A stretch of 49,612 bases of DNA from Flavobacteriia bacterium (GCA_947462925.1 CANHQP010000027.1:1-49612), one strand, 5' to 3'; counted from the first letter of the stretch, positions 34,035-43,117 are shown. Program-made: numbers and translations. The notes: generated from the sequence alone by a model not told the origin.

Positions 34035-35585
34035 CTAATCAACTAAAATCAATTTACCTGAAGCTACTCTATTTTTAGTATCTTTCATTTGGTAGAAATA
34101 AATACCTGCTTTTTGTGCTGATAAATCGATTTCCGTTGTATATCCGTGAAATTCTTGTTGGCTTACTTTTTGTCCCAAGGCATCGAAAACAGTCAATTGA
34201 ATATCATTGATTTCAGCTTGCTCAACGTGGAAAATTCCCGTTGAAACATTTGGGTAAATTTTGATTAATGAAGCCAATGTCTGTTCGTCAACACTTCCTA
34301 AAAAGCTCACGCAATCGATTACCGATTCTAAAGTTTGAGTTGTAATTGTTGCAGGATTTGAAAAAGTGTTTAAACCTGTGGAAGAAACAAACACAATGTC
34401 ATTTGCAACAATCGGACTAGTAACCACAGTGGCGGTATTGTCTTCACTTAAACAATATACAGTTGGGTTTTCAAAATTCTCATCCATTTTGATAATCCCA
34501 ATGTGTTTTTGAACCAAAACCTTAACGCCATAAATTGGGCCATTTCCAATAGCGAAAACGCGTTTATTTTTGGTTTCAACAACTGACAAACCAATCATAA
34601 AAGGTCTTTTGTATGCAACAGTTGCATTTAACTCTTTGTTTGCTTTAAAAATCCTTGAGCCAAAGTCAGCAGGATTCATAAAAATGAATGAACTGTCAGA
34701 TTGCATCTCGAATTTTAACTCATCAGGAAATTGGCAATCTTGCCCAAAGAATACAGTTTCGTTCGCATTTTCACCGTTAAAATCGGTTTTAATAACTGCA
34801 ATTGAATAATTGTTTAAATCGAGTGTCAACATTGCTGGACCTTGATTGGTCATTTCTAATCCATAAGTTTTAGCGTAAGCATATTTCTTAGTCCATTCAT
34901 AATCGCCAGCATCTGTGAAATGATGCAAAGTACCAAATTTGATTGCGGTGGTGCTGTCATTGTAGCCTGAAACATATAATCCATTCGAAGGCGTCGATTG
35001 AATTGCATTCACATAAACGGTAGAATCTCCAGCAGCATCTAAAATATGCGTCCAATCTACAATTCCATTCGATGATAATTTAGCCACGAAAATACTTTCG
35101 CCGTAATTGATATTCCCCGCAACGGCATATCCTCCGTCATTGGTTTCTGCAACGGCACTGATTTCATACGATGAATTATTTGCAATTGCCAAAGATTTTG
35201 ACCAAAGTGTATCGCCTAAATCATTCAATTTCAAAATATACCCTTCGAATTGCAAATTATCATTATTCACTGCTTTTCCAACAGCAACATAGAAATTGTC
35301 GTTGGTCTCGAGTAACTGATTAAAAATTACTTCATTTGACAATGGACTTTGAAAATCAAGAAATTTATTCCAAATATAATTTCCCAATGAATCAACTTTG
35401 CAGATAAATCCTGAATCAAATCCTGAAACTCCTGCAAACAATAAGCCACCGTCACTGGTTGCCAAAACGGAATTAGCCTCTAAATCAGTCGCAGTTTTAT
35501 AGAAAACTTTGTTGTAAAGCGAATCTTGTGACCAAGAATTCAATGTCAATAAGGAAACAATTGTTAAGAGTAAGATTTTTTTCAT
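34035..35585 (-). CDS. T9SS type A sorting-domain protein with repeated beta (propeller-like) body
   Basis: The 516-residue secreted protein has a signal peptide (MKKILLLTIVSLLTLNSWSQ). The body has repeats of the form 'ATSDGGLLFAGVSGFDSGFI', 'ETNDGGYAVAGNINYGESIF', 'TPSNGLYVSGYND', each followed by 'K-x-[DN]-x-x-G'. This pattern is seen in beta-propeller proteins of Bacteroidota that report on '[ND]-G-G-[YL]' loops. The last 80 residues or so form a T9SS sorting domain ('IKIYPNVSTGIFHV', 'TVFDALGQKVSQ', 'GIYFYQMKDTKNRVASGKLI'). It is predicted to be delivered to the cell surface. The biological role is unknown. Confidence 0.82.
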   Translation of the reverse strand: MKKILLLTIVSLLTLNSWSQDSLYNKVFYKTATDLEANSVLATSDGGLLFAGVSGFDSGFICKVDSLGNYIWNKFLDFQSPLSNEVIFNQLLETNDNFYVAVGKAVNNDNLQFEGYILKLNDLGDTLWSKSLAIANNSSYEISAVAETNDGGYAVAGNINYGESIFVAKLSSNGIVDWTHILDAAGDSTVYVNAIQSTPSNGLYVSGYNDSTTAIKFGTLHHFTDAGDYEWTKKYAYAKTYGLEMTNQGPAMLTLDLNNYSIAVIKTDFNGENANETVFFGQDCQFPDELKFEMQSDSSFIFMNPADFGSRIFKANKELNATVAYKRPFMIGLSVVETKNKRVFAIGNGPIYGVKVLVQKHIGIIKMDENFENPTVYCLSEDNTATVVTSPIVANDIVFVSSTGLNTFSNPATITTQTLESVIDCVSFLGSVDEQTLASLIKIYPNVSTGIFHVEQAEINDIQLTVFDALGQKVSQQEFHGYTTEIDLSAQKAGIYFYQMKDTKNRVASGKLILVD

Positions 35586-35643
35586 TGTACTAGATTTTTA
35601 TTTATCAAATAACGTATTCAAAGGTTCAGACGTTTGTAGTTTT

Positions 35644-37770
35644 TTATTTTATCCACATTAATTTCTCTCTTTCCACTTTCATGCGCAAGAAACCGAAAGT
35701 AACCGTTACGATTGTTCCGGAAATTTCTTCCACAGTTCCTGACTGTTTGGTTTCAATCAATTTTACTACAGAACCAACTTTGATTTTAGCTCGCTGGTAA
35801 GTATCAACTTCAGGTTTTCCTGGTTTCACTTTTTTGGGTTTATTGGCATTGACTTCGGATTTCAGCTTTTCAGCCAATTTTGCTTGTTCAATTTTGCCTC
35901 TTTCAACCGTTAGATATTTTTTCACCTCCTCTATCAAAGGCTGATTGGCATCTTTTTTTCTCGTTTTGGTTTGATATCGATCGATGAAGGTTTTGAGTTT
36001 TTTACCTAAATTGACATACTTGTTGTCGCGCTCCATGGCGATTTGCTGTTGCGCCAATTTTTCTTCAAAGCGTTTTTTCTTTTCGTTGTATGAAACACGG
36101 GCTTCTTCGGCCAATTGTTGCGCTTCAATGTGCTCATTGTTGAGCTTTTCCAAATAGGTTTTCTCCCGTTGCAACTCGCTCAATAACCTGTCCATATTCA
36201 CTTTATGTTCGTCAATTTTCGTTTTGGCTTCTTCAATCAACTCCAATGGAATTCCATTGATTTGCGCCACTTCGAAGGTAAACGAACTTCCCGGCTGACC
36301 AATCGAAAAACGATACAACGGTTCCAAAGTTTCCGTATTAAACAACATGCACCCATTGATGGCATTTTTCAAACGATCGGCTTTCAATTTGATATTTCCG
36401 TAATGCGTGGTAATGACACCAAAACACTTTTTGTTGTACAATTGCTCGAAGAAAACTTCCGCCAAAGCGCCACCCAAATCAGGATCTGAACCAGTTCCAA
36501 ATTCATCCAACAACAACAAAGTTTTGCGATTCGAAACTTCCAAAAAATGTTTCATTCGCTTCAGTCGATACGAATAAGTACTCAATTCATTTTCTATCGA
36601 TTGATTGTCGCCAATATCCGTTAGAATGGAATGAAAAAAGGACATTTTACTGTTTGGATGCACCGAAACCAATAAACCTGCCTGCAACATCAATTGAGAC
36701 AATCCAATGGTTTTTAAAGTAATACTTTTCCCTCCCGCATTCGGACCAGAAATGACCAACATGCGCGAAAATTTGTCCATGATCAAATTCTGAGGCAAAG
36801 TTTTCTTTCCAATGGCACGGTTATTTTTCCATAAAATCGGATGAAAAGCATTGATCAATTCGATGTGTGGTTCGTCTGAAATCGATGGTAAATCTGCGTT
36901 TAAATCAATCGCCAGTTTTGCTTTGGCGTTGATGAAATCCAATTCCGTCAGTAAATTCTGATACCCTTGAATTAAAGGAAAATGATGTGCAATAGATTTG
37001 GTCAACGCTTGCAAAATTCTGAAAATCTCTTTGCGTTCATCGTCCGTCAACAATTCCAATTCACTGTTCAATCCGACATTCACTTCTGGTTCGATGTAAG
37101 TCAAACTTCCTGTTTTCGAAGAACCAACGACTGAACCTTTGATTTTTCTTTTGTGCGTAGACTGCACGGTCAAAACGCGACGATCATTGACAAAAGTTTC
37201 TTTGGTATCGCCCAACAAACCTTCTTTCAACAATTTGCGCATTTCTTTGTCAAAATTTCGGTTGATTTGATTTCGAACCGCATTGATTTTTTGACGAATG
37301 GCGTAAAGTGCAGGCGAAGCGTCGTCTTTGATATTTCCGCGTCGATCGAAAACTTTCTCAATCGCTTCGATGATTTCTTTGGTGTAATAAACTTCATTGA
37401 GCAATCCGACCAAATTGGGATATTCTTTTTCTCTTTTATCAAAGAAATATAAAATCGCATTCACCAACTCAGATGCACGTGAAATGCGGACAAAACCTTC
37501 TTGTTCGAGCACCGCATTGTGAATCGGCAAAAACCTCAATTCTTTCTGTAATTCGTCAAAATCGAGTCCTGGAAAAGATTCACCTTCCGTTCTAATCGTG
37601 TGAAATTCTTTCAATTTATCCAGCTCCAAACGCAAAAAATTGGTTTGAGAAGTTGGCATCAATTCTTTCAATCGCTTTTTAGCCGTCGGACCAATCCCCA
37701 ACTCTTCCAACCATTCTTGAATCGTTGTAAATTCTAAGTCCTGTAACGTTTGCTGATCGAATGAATTCAT
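35644..37770 (-). CDS. MutS2-family ATPase lacking a C-terminal Smr domain
   Basis: The 708-residue protein has a MutS-type core: a helical lever/clamp region (about residues 1-300), then an ATPase with Walker A 'VISGPNAGGKSITLKT' and Walker B 'LLLLDEFGTGSDPDLGGALA', and 'VITTHYGNIK'. A long coiled coil follows (about 510-600), with a KOW-like end ('IKVGSVVKLIETKQSGTVEE', 'REKLMWIK'). MutS2 proteins act in recombination control or in rescue of collided ribosomes. The Smr nuclease found at the C-terminus of Bacillus MutS2 is absent, and no remnant lies downstream. The perfect -7 element 5 nt from the ATG suggests a leaderless message. Confidence 0.88.
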   Translation of the reverse strand: MNSFDQQTLQDLEFTTIQEWLEELGIGPTAKKRLKELMPTSQTNFLRLELDKLKEFHTIRTEGESFPGLDFDELQKELRFLPIHNAVLEQEGFVRISRASELVNAILYFFDKREKEYPNLVGLLNEVYYTKEIIEAIEKVFDRRGNIKDDASPALYAIRQKINAVRNQINRNFDKEMRKLLKEGLLGDTKETFVNDRRVLTVQSTHKRKIKGSVVGSSKTGSLTYIEPEVNVGLNSELELLTDDERKEIFRILQALTKSIAHHFPLIQGYQNLLTELDFINAKAKLAIDLNADLPSISDEPHIELINAFHPILWKNNRAIGKKTLPQNLIMDKFSRMLVISGPNAGGKSITLKTIGLSQLMLQAGLLVSVHPNSKMSFFHSILTDIGDNQSIENELSTYSYRLKRMKHFLEVSNRKTLLLLDEFGTGSDPDLGGALAEVFFEQLYNKKCFGVITTHYGNIKLKADRLKNAINGCMLFNTETLEPLYRFSIGQPGSSFTFEVAQINGIPLELIEEAKTKIDEHKVNMDRLLSELQREKTYLEKLNNEHIEAQQLAEEARVSYNEKKKRFEEKLAQQQIAMERDNKYVNLGKKLKTFIDRYQTKTRKKDANQPLIEEVKKYLTVERGKIEQAKLAEKLKSEVNANKPKKVKPGKPEVDTYQRAKIKVGSVVKLIETKQSGTVEEISGTIVTVTFGFLRMKVEREKLMWIK

Positions 37771-37774
37771 GGTG

Positions 37775-37782
37775 CAAAAATA
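37775..37782 (-). promoter_or_regulatory. -7 element immediately upstream of the MutS2 gene
   Basis: TATTTTTG on the minus strand ends 5 nt before the ATG at 37770, so the transcript would start at or next to the initiation codon. Confidence 0.5.
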
Positions 37783-37801
37783 CTTATTTTAGTTAGATGG
37801 G

Positions 37802-37935
37802 AGACATTAGATTTAAGACATTAGACCAAAGACATTAGATATTAGACTGGAGACATTAGACAATAATCTAATAATCTAATAATCCAATAATCTTATTTCC
37901 CTTTGCTTGTAATCTGTGTAATCCGTGGCAAAAAA
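37802..37935. repeat. Degenerate AGACATTAGA repeats plus a dispersed CACGGAT-type repeat
   Basis: Four AGACATTAGA units (37812, 37826, 37840 and 37860 by approximate start) are followed by three AATCTAATA-like inverse units. Then comes AATCCGTGGCAAAAAA (37919-37934), the reverse complement of the TTTTTGCCACGGAT seen at 46505. No gene is present in 37771-37942. Confidence 0.5.
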
Positions 37936-37942
37936 AAACCAC

Positions 37943-37974
37943 AAAAAAAAAGCCACCGAGTGAATCGATGGCTT
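37943..37974 (-). terminator. Terminator of the gldF-gldG-DUF4340-dnaN operon
   Basis: On the minus strand AAGCCATCGA pairs with TCGGTGGCTT (37950-37974, 10 bp, one G-U pair), followed by a nine-T run. It lies 22 nt after the dnaN stop. Confidence 0.85.
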
Positions 37975-37995
37975 TTAGAATATTTGTGGTTGGGA

Positions 37996-39114
37996 TTATC
38001 TGTTTAACATCACAGGCATTACCAACATAAGGATGTCTTCATTTTCATTGTCGGACGTTGCAGGAACTAATAATCCAGCTCTGCTTGGTTCGCTCATTTG
38101 GATTTTGATTTCTGGTGTGTCGATGTTGTTCAACATTTCCATCAAAAATCTAGAGTTGAAACCGATTTCCATGTCTACACCATCGTAAGAACAAGTCAAA
38201 CGCTCGTTGGCTTCGTTGTTGAAATCTAAATCTTCAGCAGAAAGTGACAATTCAGAACCAGCAATTTTAAGCTTGATTTGGTGTGTTGTTTTGTTTGAGA
38301 AAATCGAAACACGTTTGATAGAACCTAAGAATTGTAATCTGTCGACAGTCAATACATTTGGATTTTCTTTTGGAATTACCGCTTCGTAATTTGGATATTT
38401 ACCATCAATCAATCGACAAGATAAAACCAAATCATTGAAAGTAAAAATCGCACTTGAATCAGAATACTCAATCAAAACTTCTTCGTCGCCTCTCAAGTTG
38501 GATTTCAACATGTTCAACGGTTTCTTTGGCAAGATGAAAGATGAACTTCCTGTTGCTTGTGAATCTGTTCTTTTGTATCTTACTAATTTATGTGCATCCG
38601 TAGCAACAAAAATAATTTCTGCTGGAGAAAACTGGCAAAAAACACCGCTCATTACTGGGCGCAAATCGTCATTTCCTGTGGCAAAAAGTGTTTTGCTGAT
38701 TGCTTTCGAAATGATATCACCAGAAACACGAATTTTGTCGCTGTTTTCAATCATTGGAGATTTTGGGAAATCGTCACCATTGAATCCAATCATTCTTGAT
38801 TTACCATTGTCGTATGAGATTTCAACACTAAAATTGGAACGATCTACTAAAAAGGTACAAGGTTGATCTGGAAGGTTTTTCAAAATATCCAACAATATTT
38901 TAGCTGGAATTGCGATTTTACCTGATTCATTGGCTTCAACCTCTAATTTTGTACGCATGGTTGTTTCTAAATCTGAAGCAGAAATAGTCAATTCACCATC
39001 AACAATATCGAAAAGGAAATTGTCCAAAATTGGCAATGTATTGCTAGTACTTAGTACACCACTGATACTTTGTAGGTGTCTCAATAACGTGGTACTCGAA
39101 ACGATAAAGTTCAT
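37996..39114 (-). CDS. dnaN: DNA polymerase III beta subunit (sliding clamp) DnaN
   Basis: DnaN forms the ring-shaped clamp that tethers the replicative polymerase to DNA. The 372-residue protein has three repeated clamp folds: 'FIVSSTTLLRHLQSISGVLS' at the N-terminus, 'KIRVSGDIISKAISKTLFAT' in the middle and 'TVDRLQFLGSIKRVSIFSNK' in the third domain. It ends with the family's C-terminal 'DILMLVMPVMLNR', a version of the usual 'MPMR' tail. It is the last gene of the gldF-gldG-DUF4340 series, 34 nt after the DUF4340 stop. A perfect -7 element (39136-39143) in that gap offers its own promoter. Confidence 0.96.
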   Translation of the reverse strand: MNFIVSSTTLLRHLQSISGVLSTSNTLPILDNFLFDIVDGELTISASDLETTMRTKLEVEANESGKIAIPAKILLDILKNLPDQPCTFLVDRSNFSVEISYDNGKSRMIGFNGDDFPKSPMIENSDKIRVSGDIISKAISKTLFATGNDDLRPVMSGVFCQFSPAEIIFVATDAHKLVRYKRTDSQATGSSSFILPKKPLNMLKSNLRGDEEVLIEYSDSSAIFTFNDLVLSCRLIDGKYPNYEAVIPKENPNVLTVDRLQFLGSIKRVSIFSNKTTHQIKLKIAGSELSLSAEDLDFNNEANERLTCSYDGVDMEIGFNSRFLMEMLNNIDTPEIKIQMSEPSRAGLLVPATSDNENEDILMLVMPVMLNR

Positions 39115-39135
39115 CTTCTTTTATTCTTTTGATAA

Positions 39136-39143
39136 CAAATATA
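39136..39143 (-). promoter_or_regulatory. -7 promoter element of dnaN
   Basis: TATATTTG on the minus strand matches TANNTTTG exactly, 21 nt before the dnaN ATG. It would let dnaN be expressed independently of the upstream gliding genes. Confidence 0.5.
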
Positions 39144-39148
39144 CATTT

Positions 39149-40219
39149 TTAGTTTTTGTTGGCAGATTTTTTCTTCAAAAGCTTTTCATCATTTACCAAC
39201 GCTTGCGGTGCTTGACCAAAATAAATGTGTCCCATCATGAGTGGTGAGAACACAAAATACTGACATTTTACTAAATCTCCTGAAGGTAAAATACACCAAA
39301 ATCTATTGACATCATAAGTAGTTGAATCTCCGAAATCATTCACTTCTTTGACACCTTGACCTTTCATTCGGTACATTTTCAATTTATTCAACTTCCCACT
39401 CACCTCTTTCACAGAAAGTTCGCAAAATGGAGTGGACTTTTTCAAGCTATCAATTTGTTTTTGGTTGAACTCATAATTCACCAATTCAAAGTGGATTTTT
39501 TTGTAATTATTCAAATAGCGAACGGCCATATTGGTGTCGATATTTGGAATTACTTTGCCAACGTGTTTTACTGTGTATTTCGTACCACTTTTTTCAACCG
39601 AAAAACTTCTATTTGGTACATCGTTGAATTTCACATCCACTTTGGCGATTTCATCTCTTTCAAGTGCAAAAATATTGGTACATTTCCAACGTCTTGGATC
39701 TGCAAAAAATCTTGGTTCAATGATTCCGCTCAAACCTTTTACTTTCATAATTACAGGTAAATCACTTTTTTCATCAGGCGTTTCTAACAACATGTAAGTC
39801 CCATAATGGTCTTGCGTTGAAAATCCAATGTACCAAGTTTTTGACCAATCACCATTTTGAAAAATTTCCACTTTTATGTTACTTGCAGACATTCTATTGG
39901 TGATATTTTTACGCGCTTGTTCCGGAACATAGCCTTTGAATTCAATGTTTCTGAAAGTTTCCAACATCATGTAGACAGGCTCTTGAATAATACAATCGCC
40001 GTTGGCATCTGTCCATTCACCTCCCGCAGCGCGTTTCAATTCAAATTTATTGTTGTAAGCATCTGTCAAAATGATTTTGTCAATGCTTGTCGTGTCTTCA
40101 ATTGAAAACTCTAACAATTCAGTGTCCGACTTTCCGCTATTTCTAACCAAATTGGTTGCTAAGAAGGCCAAGAAACCAAGCACAGCAATGGCAACAACTA
40201 AAACGATATTTTTTTTCAT
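39149..40219 (-). CDS. DUF4340-type protein, gld-linked
   Basis: The 356-residue protein has one N-terminal membrane anchor ('IVLVVAIAVLGFLAFLATNL', residues 4-23). A large extracytoplasmic beta-rich part follows, with 'IDKIILTDAYNNKFELKRAA', 'RRWKCTNIFALERDEIAKVD' and repeated 'K-x-x-x-K-x-V-x-x-V' strands, the layout of DUF4340. Such proteins are commonly found next to GldG-type ABC auxiliary components and may work with them in the envelope. That link is by context only. It lies 47 nt after gldG and 34 nt before dnaN. Confidence 0.75.
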   Translation of the reverse strand: MKKNIVLVVAIAVLGFLAFLATNLVRNSGKSDTELLEFSIEDTTSIDKIILTDAYNNKFELKRAAGGEWTDANGDCIIQEPVYMMLETFRNIEFKGYVPEQARKNITNRMSASNIKVEIFQNGDWSKTWYIGFSTQDHYGTYMLLETPDEKSDLPVIMKVKGLSGIIEPRFFADPRRWKCTNIFALERDEIAKVDVKFNDVPNRSFSVEKSGTKYTVKHVGKVIPNIDTNMAVRYLNNYKKIHFELVNYEFNQKQIDSLKKSTPFCELSVKEVSGKLNKLKMYRMKGQGVKEVNDFGDSTTYDVNRFWCILPSGDLVKCQYFVFSPLMMGHIYFGQAPQALVNDEKLLKKKSANKN

Positions 40220-40266
40220 TGAACTATTTTTTCTTTATTGAATTTTCGAAAGTGGAAGTTTCAAAA

Positions 40267-42057
40267 TTAATTTCTAGTATATTTTCTTTTACGCAAATAA
40301 AGCATGATTCCTGCAAAAATCAGAATGATTCCGCTGGGTAATAACATATTGATAAATTTATAAAACCCAGCATCTAATTGAACTTTCTCTTTATCAATCG
40401 CATGAATATCAATTTGTTTACTTCTCAAATCCAACACTGAATTGTCGCCCATCATGTAATCCACCATGTTTTGAAAAAACTCTTGATTTCCATAAATCAA
40501 TGGCGGAACACCTTGCATTTGAGCAACAGTTTCGTCAAATTTCAATTCATTGAAAGCATTTGGAATGTAATTGTAAGTTCCAGTCAATCGATCTGGAACA
40601 GAATCATACCTGTTTTGGAGAAACGAACCGTTTCCAACAACCAATACTTTTCCTTCTGCTGTGCTTGCTTCTTGGTATTTCGACAATTTGTTTTTTGCAT
40701 ATGCATCAACAATTCTGTTTTTATAATGTGAAATAAATTTTCCTTCCACTAAACCAGCCAAGCAAAGTTTGTTGTTTTCATCTTCCGGATCTGGCGCTAA
40801 CATTGGATTTTTTCCATAACTTGCGGGAATCGATAAACTTATCATCGGCGCCAAACCTGTCATAGAAGAATTTGTTGAAGACGTCAAAATCGGAGAAGCA
40901 ACATTATTGCTATTACCAACAAACTGAATTTCAGACGCATATTTCAACAATACAGGATCGATGTTTCTGGCGATTGGATGTTTGGTTTGCGTTGCTCGAA
41001 CGTAAAAAAACCAAGGAATAAAACCTTGTTCTGAAGAAGGAATCGATTTAGGTGCACAACGAACATCAAAAACATAATTGTCATTGACTTTAATTCCATA
41101 GTCATACAACATCTTGTCTAAATCAATATTTGTCCTGGTTGTATGAGCCACCCCTGTTCGCAACAAAGTATCTTCTTCAAAAGATAATTTATCCACAAAA
41201 CACATCAGTCTTCCACCTCGCATTACAAACTGATCAATGATGTATTTGTCTTTTTCAGAAAAAGCTGTGCATGGTCGAGCGATGACCAAACCTCTTACGC
41301 CGTTTAATGCGTCGATTGAATCGTTCAATGTAAGATCTTCAACCGTATAATATGGCGAAATCAAAGTTCTTGCACGCTGCGTTTGTGCCAAAGTCAATTC
41401 TCCATGACCTTGCAAAAATGCAATTCTCGGTTTATTTGATTGAGTCGCACGACGAATTCCGCTGATAATCATGTATTCCAAATTATTGATAGAATTTTGA
41501 ATTTGATCATCGAAAGATTCATTCAAAGTGTAAAATTTTCCTTGCGGAGTTCCAGGCAAAAATTGGATGTGATTGACAGTACTTCCACCATAATCGATTT
41601 CAGCACCAGGCCACAACAACAATTGATTTTGAGTACCATCTTTCATGTACATCAATCCCATAGGAACAATTCCTTTTCCTTTGTTGTAAATCGTTTCTTG
41701 GACATACATCCTGTCTTCTTCAGAACCAGCTAAAGGATCAACGAAAGTGTACTCAATGCGTGAACCTGCGTATTCTTTGAATTCTTTCAGTTTATCTTCA
41801 ATCGCATTTTTGAAACGTTGCACTTCTGCAGGTAAATTACCCGACAAATAGATTTTGATTGAAACCCTATCAGCGAAATTTTTGGTGTCTGAAAGGTATT
41901 CAATTGTCCCGTCAGCCAGTGAATATCTTTTGTCTTCAGTAACATCAAATCGCGCATAGATATATGAACCAATGATGTTTATTAAAACAACAGAAGCAAT
42001 TAGAATCATTAAAAATGTCCAATTGTAAACTCCTTTAAAAAGTTTCTTTTTTTCCAT
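40267..42057 (-). CDS. gldG: Gliding-motility ABC transporter auxiliary protein GldG
   Basis: The 596-residue protein has a membrane helix near the N-terminus ('WTFLMILIASVVLINIIGSY') and one at the C-terminus ('MLLPSGIILIFAGIMLYLRKRK'). Between them lies a large periplasmic GldG/IFT52-like domain: 'VSIKIYLSGNLPAEVQRFKN', 'RIAFLQGHGELT', 'GLVIARPCTAFSEKDKYIID', 'GGRLMCFVDKL'. In Flavobacterium johnsoniae GldA, GldF and GldG form an ABC-type complex needed for gliding and for stability of other components. It lies 4 nt after gldF. The ATPase partner (gldA) is not in the window. Confidence 0.92.
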   Translation of the reverse strand: MEKKKLFKGVYNWTFLMILIASVVLINIIGSYIYARFDVTEDKRYSLADGTIEYLSDTKNFADRVSIKIYLSGNLPAEVQRFKNAIEDKLKEFKEYAGSRIEYTFVDPLAGSEEDRMYVQETIYNKGKGIVPMGLMYMKDGTQNQLLLWPGAEIDYGGSTVNHIQFLPGTPQGKFYTLNESFDDQIQNSINNLEYMIISGIRRATQSNKPRIAFLQGHGELTLAQTQRARTLISPYYTVEDLTLNDSIDALNGVRGLVIARPCTAFSEKDKYIIDQFVMRGGRLMCFVDKLSFEEDTLLRTGVAHTTRTNIDLDKMLYDYGIKVNDNYVFDVRCAPKSIPSSEQGFIPWFFYVRATQTKHPIARNIDPVLLKYASEIQFVGNSNNVASPILTSSTNSSMTGLAPMISLSIPASYGKNPMLAPDPEDENNKLCLAGLVEGKFISHYKNRIVDAYAKNKLSKYQEASTAEGKVLVVGNGSFLQNRYDSVPDRLTGTYNYIPNAFNELKFDETVAQMQGVPPLIYGNQEFFQNMVDYMMGDNSVLDLRSKQIDIHAIDKEKVQLDAGFYKFINMLLPSGIILIFAGIMLYLRKRKYTRN

Positions 42058-42061
42058 TTTG

Positions 42062-42793
42062 TTATTTCTTTAATGATTTAATAACTGTAAGTGCAGATGC
42101 CATAAAAATGGTTATTACACCTAAAAAATAAACGATATCACTCGTGTCGATTACACCGCGCTTGATAGAGTCATAGTGAACACTGATTCCACAATATTTG
42201 ATGATAGAATCAAAACCACCCATCAAACTGAAAGAACCGAGTAAAGTCAGTCCATCATAAAAAATCCAGCATAAAAACATCGCTAAAATGAAAGCAACAA
42301 TTTGACTCGAAGTAATTGAAGAAGCAAAAATTCCGATGGCAACAAACGTTGAACCCAACAAAATCAATCCAATGTAAGAAGTGAATGTCGCTCCATCGTC
42401 GATAATTCCCACTGGATTTCCTAAATAATGCATGGAAATGTAGAAAATCAATGTTGGAATCAAGGTAATGACAACCAAGGTTACTCCCGCAAAATATTTC
42501 GCCAACAAGATTTTCAAATCAGAAATTGGTCTGGTGAACAACAATTCAATCGTTCCAGTTCTTCTTTCCTCTGCAATGGAACGCATGGTTATCGCAGGAA
42601 TGAGGATTAAGAAAATCAGCGGGGACAAATTGAAAAATGGAATCAAATCAGACTCTGACCCTTCTAATAAATTGGTATTGTATGAGATAACCCAATGAAA
42701 CAGTCCTGATGTAATCAAGAAAATCAAAATAAAAATGTATCCAATGATTGAACTCAGGAAACTCCGAATTTCTTTAAAATATAAAGCTTTCAT
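42062..42793 (-). CDS. gldF: Gliding-motility ABC transporter permease GldF
   Basis: The 243-residue ABC-2-type permease has six hydrophobic helices: 'IIGYIFILIFLITSGLFHWV', 'LIFLILIPAITMRSIAEERR', 'VTLVVITLIPTLIFYISM', 'IGLILLGSTFVAIGIFAS', 'IVAFILAMFLCWIFYDGL' and 'VYFLGVITIFMASALTVI'. The conserved 'RSIAEERRTGTIELLFTRPI' loop is typical of this permease class. It is the first gene of the operon gldF-gldG-DUF4340-dnaN and has a good promoter at 42814-42845. Whether the organism actually glides cannot be concluded, because these genes also occur in non-gliding Bacteroidota. Confidence 0.92.
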   Translation of the reverse strand: MKALYFKEIRSFLSSIIGYIFILIFLITSGLFHWVISYNTNLLEGSESDLIPFFNLSPLIFLILIPAITMRSIAEERRTGTIELLFTRPISDLKILLAKYFAGVTLVVITLIPTLIFYISMHYLGNPVGIIDDGATFTSYIGLILLGSTFVAIGIFASSITSSQIVAFILAMFLCWIFYDGLTLLGSFSLMGGFDSIIKYCGISVHYDSIKRGVIDTSDIVYFLGVITIFMASALTVIKSLKK

Positions 42794-42813
42794 CTAAAAT
42801 TTTAAATAACGCC

Positions 42814-42845
42814 CAAAATTAGGATTAATGTTGGAATTATTCAAC
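42814..42845 (-). promoter_or_regulatory. Promoter of the gldF operon
   Basis: On the minus strand GTTG (42842-42845) and a perfect TAATTTTG (42814-42821) are separated by 20 nt, about 20 nt upstream of the gldF ATG. Confidence 0.55.
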
Positions 42846-43089
42846 ACTATCTTTTGAATAGTATCAAAGGTCTATTGTTCGGAACTTTTTTTTGGAGAAA
42901 TTTAGGGATTGGAGATTAGGAATTGGGCATTAGGGCCGTGAGTTCTTGTAATTGATTTAGGTATTGACGACTTTCTTTCTTGAAAAATTATGATGAAATG
43001 AAGAATGAAGACCCATAAACTTTAGTCGAATGCTGAAAAAAGTGTGAACAAATTTTAAAGTTTTAAGAAACTGTGTGACACATTATTGA
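42846..43089. other. Intergenic region with no gene
   Basis: This stretch between gldF and the plus-strand T9SS gene contains a GGATTGGAGATTAGG-type run of degenerate direct repeats (42901-42937). The rest is AT-rich, and no convincing reading frame is present. Confidence 0.5.
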
Positions 43090-43097
43090 TATTTTTG
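43090..43097 (+). promoter_or_regulatory. -7 promoter element of the 43118 gene
   Basis: TATTTTTG matches TANNTTTG exactly and lies 20 nt before the ATG. No -33 box at normal spacing was recognised. Confidence 0.5.
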
Positions 43098-43117
43098 TTT
43101 ACTTGAATTCAAAATAG

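Noticed and set aside
37802-37884. Short regular repeats considered as a CRISPR array
   Set aside because: Units are about 14 nt, degenerate and without unique spacers of 30 nt or more, and no cas gene is present.
39149-40219. Naming the DUF4340 gene as a specific gld gene
   Set aside because: It is linked to gldFG only by position; no evidence supports a formal gld symbol.
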